DNA of 38,360 nucleotides from Opitutaceae bacterium (GTDB taxonomy: Bacteria; Verrucomicrobiota; Verrucomicrobiia; Opitutales; Opitutaceae), in the NCBI GenBank assembly GCA_018667915.1, contig JABIRI010000134.1, positions 1 through 38,360 on the forward strand, read 5' to 3'. The notes under the pieces are model-generated. The model saw nothing but the letters and a program-made list of their open reading frames with translations, was not told the DNA's origin and made no database searches. The translations under genes were made by a program, and so were the position numbers. Of this stretch, positions 7,725 to 15,420 are shown piece after piece; positions within the stretch are counted from its first letter, which is position 1, and every line of letters begins with the position of its first letter.

Positions 7725-8753
7725 TCAATCTATCGGCGGCCGTAAGGTCGGCGAGACTGAAAGTCCTATGCGTCCGGTGCTGTCCGGGTTCTCGACCCGC
7801 CAAACGAGGTGGGCGATGACCTTATGGATCAGCGTGGAAAGATTAATATCAATAGAAGCAGGATGATGTTCTAAATTGTTGTATATGAGCGGATTGAAAT
7901 TTCCGAGAATGACTTCAAAGTCCTTGCGATGCTCCAAGCCGGCGTTGCGGAGGGTGCGGAAGAAGGCTCCAGCGAAGTGATCGACCGGAATGTAAAGGCC
8001 ACTGGAGCGGGGAGTCTGTTGGGTCAACCGGCGGACCAACTGTTCAGTTTCACTGTTGAGCGGATCAATTTGCAGGTAGCTTACGCCAGGGTCTTCCTTG
8101 CCCAGAATACTGTGGGCCTTGAGTCCGAGTTCCTCGGCTCGCTTGATGAACGCTCCGACGCGGCGAACGTTGGCACTGTAGCCCGGATCCGTGGTGAGAA
8201 CGGCCACGGTCTTGTGGCCTTGTTTGGCCAAATATTCGGCGGCAATTCGACCATTTTCTTCGTTGTTTGGTTCGACGAAATCACCGGGAAATTCTTCTGA
8301 CCGACGAGTCATGAACCATACGGTGGGTAAATGCTTGAGTTTTGCCAACACCTCGGGGGCGGGTTCCATCCCCTGAATAATGATACCATCCAACTTCTCG
8401 GTGGTCAGCGCGCGAGGAAGTTCCCGCGGTGAATTCGAAAAGAGCATGTGCAAATCGACATGATTTCGCGGATTACGCTCCTGCAAGTCGGTGATGCGTT
8501 CCTGAAACCAATTGAGGCTCGGGTTGCCGGCTTTCGCTCCTACGAACCAAACTCCCAGACGTAGTGTGGTGGGTTTTTTTGTTTTCGGCCCCCGGCGCCG
8601 ATTGAGGGGAGCAGGCGTGTAATCATGCTTCTTCATCACGGCACGAATGCGCGCCAAACTTTCGGGCGCGACGATCTCGGGCTGGTTGATTGCGCGGGAC
8701 ACCGTGGAGGGGGATACGGAGGCCTGCTTAGCGATATCTGCGATAAGCATCAT
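7725..8753 (-). CDS. LacI-family transcriptional regulator
   Basis: This is a sugar-responsive repressor. The N-terminal helix-turn-helix reads IADIAKQASVSPSTVSRAIN, followed by the hinge helix region and a periplasmic-binding-protein-like effector domain (LRLGVWFVGA, LDGIIIQGM, GHKTVAVLTTDPGYSANVRRVGAF). I chose the paired ATG codons at 8753/8750 because the helix-turn-helix must start within a few residues; a longer frame to 8807 adds non-homologous residues and would cover the promoter. Product 342 residues. The gene has its own terminator and probably its own operator (8752-8789), suggesting autoregulation. Dyads of the same type precede the GH78-like operon and the symporter operon. Among known LacI proteins the closest role would be a local regulator of glycan use; the effector is unknown. 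Confidence 0.9.
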   Translation of the reverse strand: MMLIADIAKQASVSPSTVSRAINQPEIVAPESLARIRAVMKKHDYTPAPLNRRRGPKTKKPTTLRLGVWFVGAKAGNPSLNWFQERITDLQERNPRNHVDLHMLFSNSPRELPRALTTEKLDGIIIQGMEPAPEVLAKLKHLPTVWFMTRRSEEFPGDFVEPNNEENGRIAAEYLAKQGHKTVAVLTTDPGYSANVRRVGAFIKRAEELGLKAHSILGKEDPGVSYLQIDPLNSETEQLVRRLTQQTPRSSGLYIPVDHFAGAFFRTLRNAGLEHRKDFEVILGNFNPLIYNNLEHHPASIDINLSTLIHKVIAHLVWRVENPDSTGRIGLSVSPTLRPPID

Positions 8754-8789
8754 GAAAACAAATGAAATTTCATCGAAAATGAAGTGAAA
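8752..8789. promoter_or_regulatory. Putative LacI-type operator cluster at its own gene
   Basis: The perfect palindrome ATGAAATTTCAT lies at 8762-8773, followed by TTTCATCGAAA at 8768-8778. Extra half-sites are ATGAAA at 8752 and GTGAAA at 8784. Two half-sites are exactly 10 bp apart. The cluster covers the leader and the likely -10 region of the regulator gene, as expected for autorepression. Confidence 0.65.
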
Positions 8790-8807
8790 TAAATGCACTG
8801 AGGTCAA
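8779..8807 (-). promoter_or_regulatory. Possible promoter of the LacI-family gene
   Basis: On the minus strand TTGACC (8807-8802) has a 17-nt spacer to a weak -10 (CTTCAT, 8784-8779). The -35 is good and the -10 is poor, so this is tentative. Confidence 0.35.
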
Positions 8808-9231
8808 GAGGATTCGGCGGCATTGAGAAAATGTTTAGGAGGTTCGAAATACAGATTCTGAAAATTGGTTTCAGGATTTTTTTCGCTGAAAGATCTCCCA
8901 CTGCAGTGATCTTGATGGGGCGTTTATTTCAGGCCAGTATTACGGGGTAATCGTAGGGGGGGGGGAGTGAGAGTTGCCTCGAAATTGTGCGGAGGCTAGC
9001 ACGCTCCGGGGAGGCGGTTCAATTGAGTAGGTTTACGCGCGCTATTCAGTCGGTCAAGCGGGTGTTGCACATTCCTTGTTCATGAAAAACGGGCGCCGGC
9101 TTTCATAAACTTTCAATGAAATAACATGAAATGATTGCCTGATTCATTGATGATTCTTTGATTTACAGTCGGTTTTGTGAATTCGTTCCACCCAGTCGGC
9201 ATGATCCCGATTTCCTATTGCTATTAACCCC
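8790..9231. other. Intergenic region between divergent LacI and GH78-like genes
   Basis: This is the largest gene-free stretch in the window. It holds a run of ten G at 8956-8965, the small palindrome CACTGCAGTG near 8900, and the nested dyad at 9101-9131 that probably controls the GH78-like operon. No convincing open frame or structured RNA was seen in it. Confidence 0.6.
9101..9131. promoter_or_regulatory. Nested 31-bp dyad, putative tandem LacI-type operator
   Basis: An outer inverted pair TTTCAT (9101-9106) / ATGAAA (9126-9131) and an inner TTTCAATGAAA (9111-9121) share exactly the same centre, 9116. Half-sites are 10 bp apart, one helical turn. It lies 101 bp upstream of the GH78-like start, and a further ATGAAA is at 9082-9087. 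The half-site matches those at 8752-8789 and 26155-26170. Confidence 0.65.
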
Positions 9232-11697
9232 GTGCAAGTGCCTCCCGATTCTCCCTCAATCTCTCGTCCGTTCATCAAACGCTCTGCTTGGATCTGGTCC
9301 GAAGAGGGCACCCATGCGGTCCCGGCAGTCGATGCTCGATCTCCATCGCACTACCAAGTGCGCCGGTTTCAGCTTTCCTTTGATCTAGCGGAGGCGGCAG
9401 AACGTGAATGCTTGGTCCATGTCAGTGCGGACAGCCGTTTTCTGTTCTACTGTAATGGTGTCCTGCTGGGGCGCGGACCTGCGAAGGGGGATATCAACCA
9501 TCATTTTTACGATACGTTCGATTTAGTGCCTCAGTTGCGGCCGGGAAAAAATGTCCTGTCAGCGTTGGTATGGGACATGTCACATGTGGCTCACCGTCCG
9601 ACCGACTTAGGCGCCCCGTGTTCGGTCATGACTTACGCGGGCGGTTTCTTGTTAGAGGGACAGGTTCCGCAGAATGGGGCGGACCACGTTCTAGATACCG
9701 GCACTGCCCCTTGGCGCGTTGCTGTAGATACGGAGCATCGTTTTCAAAACGACGGGACGCGGTTCGAGGGTTATCACGGATATTTCGAAGAGCGCCATGA
9801 TTCCGACTCGACCGGAACCTGGTATGCCTCCGAGCAAGTTGGTGACGAGTGGAAATCTGCGCGCACCCTGTATTTGGCCGAATGCCTCGAGGAGCGACGA
9901 GATCCCACCAGTCCTTATGGTCTCGTCCCGCGGATGATTCCGCAACTAACCGAAGGCGATCCGGTCAGGTTTGATAGCGGGTTCCACCCGGGTGGAGCCG
10001 ATTTGGCGTCGGAGTGGGCGTCCGTAATCCGTAATGACGGTGCGCCCGTGGTGGTGCCGCCCCACTCGCGAGTCGAAGTCATCTTGGATACCGGTGTGAT
10101 TACGACAGGCTATCCGCGCATCGTTGCCTCCGGCGGGGCCGATGCGAAAATCCGACTTACCTACGCCGAAGCCCTTCGGCTCCCTTGGGACACGCCGGAT
10201 GCCGTGTTATTGGGCGAACAGCAACCCCTCGAAAACCTCGCTTCACATTTTGCGGACGAAGGCACGGGCTGGACGTTTGATCGCCGCGGTTTGATTCATG
10301 GCTGGTCCGATGTTTGGCGCCCGGCTGGTCCGGATACGACTTATGAGCCCCTGCATTGGCGGGCGTTTCGGTATGTCGGCATCACCATCGAAACCGGTGA
10401 TCAGCCGTTTTCGTTATCAGGTGTTTTCTATCGGTATTCAGCCTATCCCTTCGAAACTAAGGCGCAATTCAAGTGTGATGATCCGGGACTAGAGCGCATC
10501 TGGGATGCGGGATTGCGCACGATGCACCTCTGCGCACACGAGACCTTCGAAGACTGCCCCCACTACGAACAAATGCAGTATGCGGGCGATACGATGATCA
10601 CGTCTCATCTCGGTATGTTAACGGCGGGGGATGAGCGCCTCAGTCGACAATCCTTGTATCAATTTGATTGGTCCCGTGGTCCAGACGGATTGACCGAAAG
10701 CCGGTTTCCCTCGCGACTGCGGCAGGTGATTCCTTCCTGGAGCCTGCACTGGATTACTACGATCCGTGATTTCGCCCTGTGTAGTGGCGATTTAAATACC
10801 GTCTCCGAACTGTTGCCGGGAGCGAAGGCAGTGATTGATTGGTTCCGCCGCTATCGGGATTCAAGTGGTTTGCCGGCGAAGTTGCCTTACTGGAATATTA
10901 CCGATTGGTGTCCGTGGTGGCCTCGCGGTGTGGTGCCGGGGGCTGATTCGGGTCCAACTTGTATTATATCTGCACAGTGGATTCAGGGATTGGGAGAAGT
11001 GGCTCAACTGTGCGAATGGGTCGGCCAAACTGCGGAGGCGGATTTGTTGCGCGACGAAGCAGAGACGGCTCGCAAGATTCTGCACAAGACATTTTGGTCC
11101 GAAGAAGAGGGGCTTTATTTCGATCGGCCGGGTGGTCCGGAAGTAAGCCAGTATGGTAACGCATGGGCGGTGATGTGTGGCGCGGCCGACGATGCTACCT
11201 GCGAACAACTGCGGGCCCGTTTCCCCAGAGATCCATCTCTCGCGCCGGGGTCATTCTTTTGCTGGCATGCCGTATTTAATGCTATGGAGCGCATGGGCAC
11301 CTACGATGAAATGACCGAGTCGTTGGGGCCATGGCATGAATCGATCAATCTGGGCCTCGATACATTCGTGGAAGAGAACAGTTACTGGCGCTCCCTGTGC
11401 CACGCTTGGAGCTCCCATCCGGTGTTGGAGTTCCTGCATCGTGTCTTGGGTATCCGTTCGACTTCGCCGGGGTTTGCCACCATACGGATCCGTCCGTTTC
11501 CGGGCAAACTCAAGCGGGCTTCCGGTCGGTTGTGCACGCCGCGCGGTTATGTCTCGGTGAACTGGCAACGGATCGACCAATCCTTTGCCATCGAAATTGA
11601 TTCCCCGTCGGATACTCCGGTTGAAATCGTGCTGCCCGACGGATCAACCCACACTTCAAACGGTGGGACTTGGAAACATGGGGAGGTTTCCGCATGA
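9232..11697 (+). CDS. GH78-like alpha-L-rhamnosidase family protein, cytoplasmic
   Basis: This 821-residue enzyme has the domain order of GH78: an N-terminal jelly-roll sugar-binding part (FLFYCNGVLLGRGPAKGD), a second beta domain, an (alpha/alpha)6 barrel and a C-terminal beta-sandwich. The motif DCPHYEQMQYAGDT starts at residue 441. Its D441, E446 and D453 have the same spacing as Asp567, Glu572 and Asp579 of Bacillus RhaB as I recall them, so inverting hydrolysis of alpha-L-rhamnose or a related sugar is likely. No signal peptide is seen, so it acts on imported oligosaccharides. The GTG at 9232 is used because a stop precedes it in frame and no ATG is suitable; GTG at 9238 is an alternative. 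It opens an operon: the next gene overlaps by ATGA. The motif differs from the textbook DCPxRDER form, so another terminal sugar is possible. Confidence 0.82.
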   Translation: MQVPPDSPSISRPFIKRSAWIWSEEGTHAVPAVDARSPSHYQVRRFQLSFDLAEAAERECLVHVSADSRFLFYCNGVLLGRGPAKGDINHHFYDTFDLVPQLRPGKNVLSALVWDMSHVAHRPTDLGAPCSVMTYAGGFLLEGQVPQNGADHVLDTGTAPWRVAVDTEHRFQNDGTRFEGYHGYFEERHDSDSTGTWYASEQVGDEWKSARTLYLAECLEERRDPTSPYGLVPRMIPQLTEGDPVRFDSGFHPGGADLASEWASVIRNDGAPVVVPPHSRVEVILDTGVITTGYPRIVASGGADAKIRLTYAEALRLPWDTPDAVLLGEQQPLENLASHFADEGTGWTFDRRGLIHGWSDVWRPAGPDTTYEPLHWRAFRYVGITIETGDQPFSLSGVFYRYSAYPFETKAQFKCDDPGLERIWDAGLRTMHLCAHETFEDCPHYEQMQYAGDTMITSHLGMLTAGDERLSRQSLYQFDWSRGPDGLTESRFPSRLRQVIPSWSLHWITTIRDFALCSGDLNTVSELLPGAKAVIDWFRRYRDSSGLPAKLPYWNITDWCPWWPRGVVPGADSGPTCIISAQWIQGLGEVAQLCEWVGQTAEADLLRDEAETARKILHKTFWSEEEGLYFDRPGGPEVSQYGNAWAVMCGAADDATCEQLRARFPRDPSLAPGSFFCWHAVFNAMERMGTYDEMTESLGPWHESINLGLDTFVEENSYWRSLCHAWSSHPVLEFLHRVLGIRSTSPGFATIRIRPFPGKLKRASGRLCTPRGYVSVNWQRIDQSFAIEIDSPSDTPVEIVLPDGSTHTSNGGTWKHGEVSA

Positions 11698-12551
11698 GTG
11701 CATTATTACGGTTAGATGATTCCACCCCCGGGAGGCTTACCATCGGCTTAGGCGAGGACCGCCATCTCTGGTCGTATTGCTTCGAACCGGAAACACCGGC
11801 GAAGGAATCTACGCGGCCGTATATTCACCCTCTGTATTCGATCGATGGAGACGTTTTGACCAATCTCCGGCCCAATGATCACCCGTGGCACCACGGCATC
11901 AGTTTTACGCTGACCTCGGTCAATGGAGCAAATTTTTGGGGCGGTCCTTCCCACCGGGCGGAGGACAGTTACCAGTGGCGTCCAGATCATGGAACGCAGC
12001 GTCATCTCGAGTGGTTGGAAAAGACGCCTGGACAGTTAGTTGAGCGCTTGGCGTGGATCGATCCTCAGCGGGAAGGATGCATCCTTATTGAGGAAAAGCG
12101 CACGTTGCGCACGAACCATCAGGAAGATGGCTGGGGGTTGCGTTGGACGAGCCAAATCCACAATCCCGGTGTGGAAGATCTGATCTGCGAAAACTACCAC
12201 AGTTTGGGAGGCTTGGAAGGTTCTCACTACTCGGGTCTGCAATACCGCGGGACGCGCGAATTTTTACACCAGCACGGAGATGATTCGATTAAGATGCTCG
12301 GAGAATGCGGTTCCAGTGAATTGGATGAGTTGCACGGGCACTCCGCGAACTGGCTGGAATGGCAGGGACAGGTCGATACCACGCTGCGCCGAACCCGCAT
12401 TCGTTTTGAGTCGCTGAGCGGTCCGATCCCGTGGTTTGTGCGCCCCAACGACCCGATGGTTGCGTTTGCCCCTCACCGGGAAAAGCCGTTAGTTATATCT
12501 GCCGGTCAGACGGTGATGTTTGACCACGCCCTAAATTTCCTCCGCGCATGA
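11694..12551 (+). CDS. DUF6807 (PmoA-like) family protein
   Basis: The 285-residue protein matches the family once labelled methane oxygenase PmoA, now DUF6807, which has no connection to methane oxidation in such loci. The signature NDHPWHHGI (about residues 61-69) contains His63, His66 and His67, and is preceded by RPYIHPLYSIDGDVLT. The fold is expected to be a mutarotase-like beta-sandwich. No signal peptide. The start at 11694 overlaps the stop of the GH78-like gene (ATGA); an upstream in-frame ATG at 11670 lies inside that gene and is less likely. The stop overlaps the next start, again by ATGA, so the three genes should be translationally coupled. The family is frequent in carbohydrate loci of Bacteroidota, Planctomycetota and Verrucomicrobiota, and its reaction is unknown to me. 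Confidence 0.8.
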   Translation: MSALLRLDDSTPGRLTIGLGEDRHLWSYCFEPETPAKESTRPYIHPLYSIDGDVLTNLRPNDHPWHHGISFTLTSVNGANFWGGPSHRAEDSYQWRPDHGTQRHLEWLEKTPGQLVERLAWIDPQREGCILIEEKRTLRTNHQEDGWGLRWTSQIHNPGVEDLICENYHSLGGLEGSHYSGLQYRGTREFLHQHGDDSIKMLGECGSSELDELHGHSANWLEWQGQVDTTLRRTRIRFESLSGPIPWFVRPNDPMVAFAPHREKPLVISAGQTVMFDHALNFLRA

Positions 12552-13819
12552 ATATAAATCGTAAAACTTTTCTGCGTAACCTTGGTCTTGGTATCGCCGG
12601 GGGCGGAGCCACTCGGGCCTTCGCTCAGAATTGGGAACTCCCTCAATATCTCGCGAATAACCCGAAGCCTTTTTGGTCTGCGATCCGTCGGGGTTACGAT
12701 ATCGAGGCGGATTTTCGTTATTTGAATTCGGGTGGGCTGGGTCCTTCTTCGCGAGCGGTTAAAGCTTACACGACCCAGATCGAAAACGAACTCGAGGCGC
12801 GGGTCGAAACCGGTCACGATCTATTGGAGGGTGCGCGAGTCGATGTGGCTGATTTTTTGGGAGCCGCGGCCAACGAAGTTACCTTCGTGCGCAACGCCAC
12901 GGAGGCAAACGGAATCATCGCCGGTGGCATTGAGCTAAATCCCGGCGACGAGGTTATTTTTGAATCCCACGCCCACCCGGGTGGTTCGTTTCCCTGGTTA
13001 CTGCAGGCCGAAAAACGTGGCGTGAAAGTGCACTTGTTTGAGCCGGATCCTGAATCGATTTCCGGCAACATTGGGCGGATCGAAGAACTTGTCACCGCGC
13101 GCACGAAAGCGGTGCAGGTTTCCCATATCACGGCCCCAACCGGTATCTTGCTTCCGGTGCGGGATATCGCGTCGCTGTGCCGGGCGAAAGGCATCTGGTT
13201 TCATGTGGATGGGGCACAATCCGCCGGTATGATCCCCATCAATTTCGCCGAAATGGGATGCGACTCTTATGCCACGAGCGGCCACAAATGGGTAGGAGCT
13301 CCCCGTGAAACCGGCGTGCTGCTCGTCAAACGTAAGCGTCAGGATGCGGTGAAATCCGTGATGGTCGGGGCCTACTCGGCGGGGTTGGAAGAACTTCCCG
13401 GAAAACTTGATTATTATCCCGGCGCAATGCGTTTTGAGTATGGCACCCGCGACGTTCCCCGCGTCATGGGGATGGTCGAGGCGATGCGTATTCAGGAAAT
13501 GATTGGTCGGGAACGAATCGCGGGACACGGGCGCTCGTTGGTCGCCCGACTGCGGCAGGGTATAGAAAAAATTCCGAGTATTGAGGTGCTTTCTCCCCGT
13601 CATCCTCAACTGAGCAGCTCGATGTTAAGTTTTCGCACTCCTCAATTGGGTTATCGCGATATGTTTAGCACGTTAGTGAATGATTTTGGACTACGCTGCC
13701 GACCGGTATCGGAGCAGGGCCTCGATGCCGTGCGGGTGTCGTGTCACGTATTTAATACCGTCGACGATATCGACCACCTGATCCACGCGATCAAAATGAC
13801 CGTTGAGGCCAACGCATGA
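12548..13819 (+). CDS. Exported class V aminotransferase-fold PLP enzyme
   Basis: A 423-residue fold-type I PLP protein of the class V group (cysteine desulfurase / isopenicillin N epimerase-like). Visible features are the phosphate-binding and cofactor region VRNATEAN, Asp221 in FHVDGAQSAG (cofactor ring nitrogen) and Lys247 in SGHKWVGAP (Schiff base). The N-terminus NRKTFLRNLGLGIAGGG resembles a Tat signal with RK instead of RR and ends at FAQ, so the enzyme is probably exported, which is uncommon for PLP enzymes and would suit Tat since the cofactor is loaded in the cytoplasm. It is the third gene of the GH78-like operon. Convergent with it, 17 bp away, is a RidA-like gene whose family detoxifies enamines released by PLP enzymes. 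Substrate unknown; an amino sugar or amino acid released in the periplasm is possible. Confidence 0.82.
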   Translation: MNINRKTFLRNLGLGIAGGGATRAFAQNWELPQYLANNPKPFWSAIRRGYDIEADFRYLNSGGLGPSSRAVKAYTTQIENELEARVETGHDLLEGARVDVADFLGAAANEVTFVRNATEANGIIAGGIELNPGDEVIFESHAHPGGSFPWLLQAEKRGVKVHLFEPDPESISGNIGRIEELVTARTKAVQVSHITAPTGILLPVRDIASLCRAKGIWFHVDGAQSAGMIPINFAEMGCDSYATSGHKWVGAPRETGVLLVKRKRQDAVKSVMVGAYSAGLEELPGKLDYYPGAMRFEYGTRDVPRVMGMVEAMRIQEMIGRERIAGHGRSLVARLRQGIEKIPSIEVLSPRHPQLSSSMLSFRTPQLGYRDMFSTLVNDFGLRCRPVSEQGLDAVRVSCHVFNTVDDIDHLIHAIKMTVEANA

Positions 13820-13836
13820 ACTCGCGGTCGAATCCT

Positions 13837-14361
13837 TTATTTGATCTCCACGATCAGCGCAATCTCGACGCTCGCGTCGAGGGGGAGGGATCCGGCGCCG
13901 ATGGCCATGCGGGCGTGCCGGCCTTTGTCGCCAAAAATTTCAACAAGCAGGTCGGAGCAACCGTTGATCACCTTGGATTGATTGGTGAAGTCCGTCGGGC
14001 AGTTTACAAATCCTTCCACCCGCACGATGCGCTGCACGCGGTCGAGCGAACCGATCTCGCTGCGCAACGTGGCGAGCAATGCCAGGGCGGTGCGCTTGGC
14101 GGCGTGTTGGCCTTCCTCAAGCGTGATATCGACGCCAACTTTGCCGGTTATAAATTCGCCCGCTTTGTTCTTGGGAATGTGTCCGGCCAGAAAGACCAGA
14201 TTGCCCGAGCGCACTGCCGGCACGTAGTTCGCGACCGGCTTCGAGGTTTTAGGCAATTCGATTTTCAGCTCCACCAGACGCTCTTCTGCCGTTCCGGCGC
14301 TGACGCCAGAAATTACCACTGCACTCAAAATTAGTCCGCCCCAGATTTTTCTAAGATTCAT
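13837..14361 (-). CDS. Exported RidA-family (YjgF/UK114) protein
   Basis: A 174-residue protein with an N-terminal signal peptide (MNLRKIWGGLILSAVVISG) and one RidA domain. The residues used by active RidA enamine/imine deaminases appear conserved: Arg151 in RHARMAIGAGSLP and Glu166 in DASVEIALI. I chose the ATG at 14361 because it gives the signal peptide; the frame runs on upstream but only as antisense to the propeller gene. RidA proteins are normally cytosolic, so export is notable. The gene sits alone on the minus strand inside a plus-strand series, convergent with the exported PLP enzyme (17 bp) and divergent from the propeller gene with only 12 bp between start codons. A role in handling reactive products of the neighbouring PLP enzyme is an inference from context. 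Confidence 0.85.
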   Translation of the reverse strand: MNLRKIWGGLILSAVVISGVSAGTAEERLVELKIELPKTSKPVANYVPAVRSGNLVFLAGHIPKNKAGEFITGKVGVDITLEEGQHAAKRTALALLATLRSEIGSLDRVQRIVRVEGFVNCPTDFTNQSKVINGCSDLLVEIFGDKGRHARMAIGAGSLPLDASVEIALIVEIK

Positions 14362-14373
14362 CCCATTATCCCT

Positions 14374-15414
14374 ATGCAATCTACCCCTCACCGCAACTGC
14401 TTTACTCGACTGACCGCGCTCGTGGTCGCGTTGGGGAGCTCCGCCCTCGCCGCCGTGGCGGCTCCGGCCTACGATTTTTTTATCTGTGCCAATGTAAACC
14501 AAAACTACGTGATTGGTTCGAAGATCGATACTACCAACGGGTTGTTTCGACATGATTCCGCGAATAATACGTGGCATCATTTCGGCTACAATGATCGCAC
14601 CATTTCGGCGGTGGCGGTCGATCCCCGGGATCACGACACGATTTACACCACCACGCTGAATGGCATTTGGGTGAGTTACGACGGGGGCGACACCTGGAAA
14701 ATGACCAACAGCTGGGATATGACCGAAGGGCGTGACGTCGCGGTCGATCCGCAGTCGCCGGATACCGTTTATTTCGCTTTGCCCGATGGTATCGCCGTAT
14801 CCACCGATCGGGGACAAAAATGGGAGCGGCGCGAGAACGGATTACCTGATCGCGGTAAGTTTACCCAGGCGATCTCCCCCGACCGAGTCATCGCGGATCG
14901 CGTTTTAGCGGGATGCGAAAAAGGCATCTATCTTACGGAAAATGCAGGTCGGTCATGGCGGCAGGTTTTGCCCACTGAAACCACGGTCAATGATCTCGAA
15001 CAATCACCTCACGATGCCGACCGTTGGCTCGCGGTCACCGATACGCACGGCGCCTGGCAGTCGCATGATAACGGGGAAACGTGGAACCTGATTACTGACC
15101 TTCCGAATGATCGGGCGATTTACAATGCTACCTACGACCCAACCACTCCGGGTCGCCAAGCAGTGGCCAGTTGGGCTCATGGTGTTTGGACGAGTGAGGA
15201 TGGCGGTGCCAGTTGGGCGCAACGTAGCGCCGGACTGCCGGAGAAGCCCAAGGCTTGGCGGGTTGGGGTGGATCCCAATTCCGGTCGACTCTACGTCAGC
15301 GTATTCGAGGACACCCTCTATTACTCCGATGACTTTGGCCGCTCCTGGGAGCCCGATGTATTGGCCGGATCTTCAGTAAACGCCTTTTTATCCATCCGTC
15401 GCGAAAACCCCTAA
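14374..15414 (+). CDS. Secreted beta-propeller with six Asp-box (BNR) repeats
   Basis: The 346-residue protein has a signal peptide (ending near AAPAYD) and six Asp-boxes of the S-x-D-x-G-x-x-W type: SYDGGDTW (101), STDRGQKW (143), TENAGRSW (188), SHDNGETW (230), SEDGGASW (274) and SDDFGRSW (318). Their regular 42-45 residue spacing indicates one complete six- or seven-bladed propeller. Asp-boxes stabilise propeller folds in sialidases, xyloglucanases and many binding proteins and are not catalytic, and no sialidase Arg triad or FRIP motif is seen. It may bind or cleave a glycan outside the cytoplasm. The next gene follows after 6 bp. The start lies only 12 bp from the divergent RidA start, so its promoter must overlap that gene. 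Confidence 0.8.
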   Translation: MQSTPHRNCFTRLTALVVALGSSALAAVAAPAYDFFICANVNQNYVIGSKIDTTNGLFRHDSANNTWHHFGYNDRTISAVAVDPRDHDTIYTTTLNGIWVSYDGGDTWKMTNSWDMTEGRDVAVDPQSPDTVYFALPDGIAVSTDRGQKWERRENGLPDRGKFTQAISPDRVIADRVLAGCEKGIYLTENAGRSWRQVLPTETTVNDLEQSPHDADRWLAVTDTHGAWQSHDNGETWNLITDLPNDRAIYNATYDPTTPGRQAVASWAHGVWTSEDGGASWAQRSAGLPEKPKAWRVGVDPNSGRLYVSVFEDTLYYSDDFGRSWEPDVLAGSSVNAFLSIRRENP

Positions 15415-15420
15415 ACCACG

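Noticed and set aside
8754-8807. N-terminal extension of the LacI-family protein (start at 8807)
   Set aside because: It would place residues before the helix-turn-helix that are not seen in the family and would cover the promoter and operator.
13816-14334. Plus-strand frame starting in the end of the aminotransferase gene
   Set aside because: It overlaps the RidA-like gene, whose signal peptide and conserved Arg/Glu are convincing; the plus frame has no recognisable domain.
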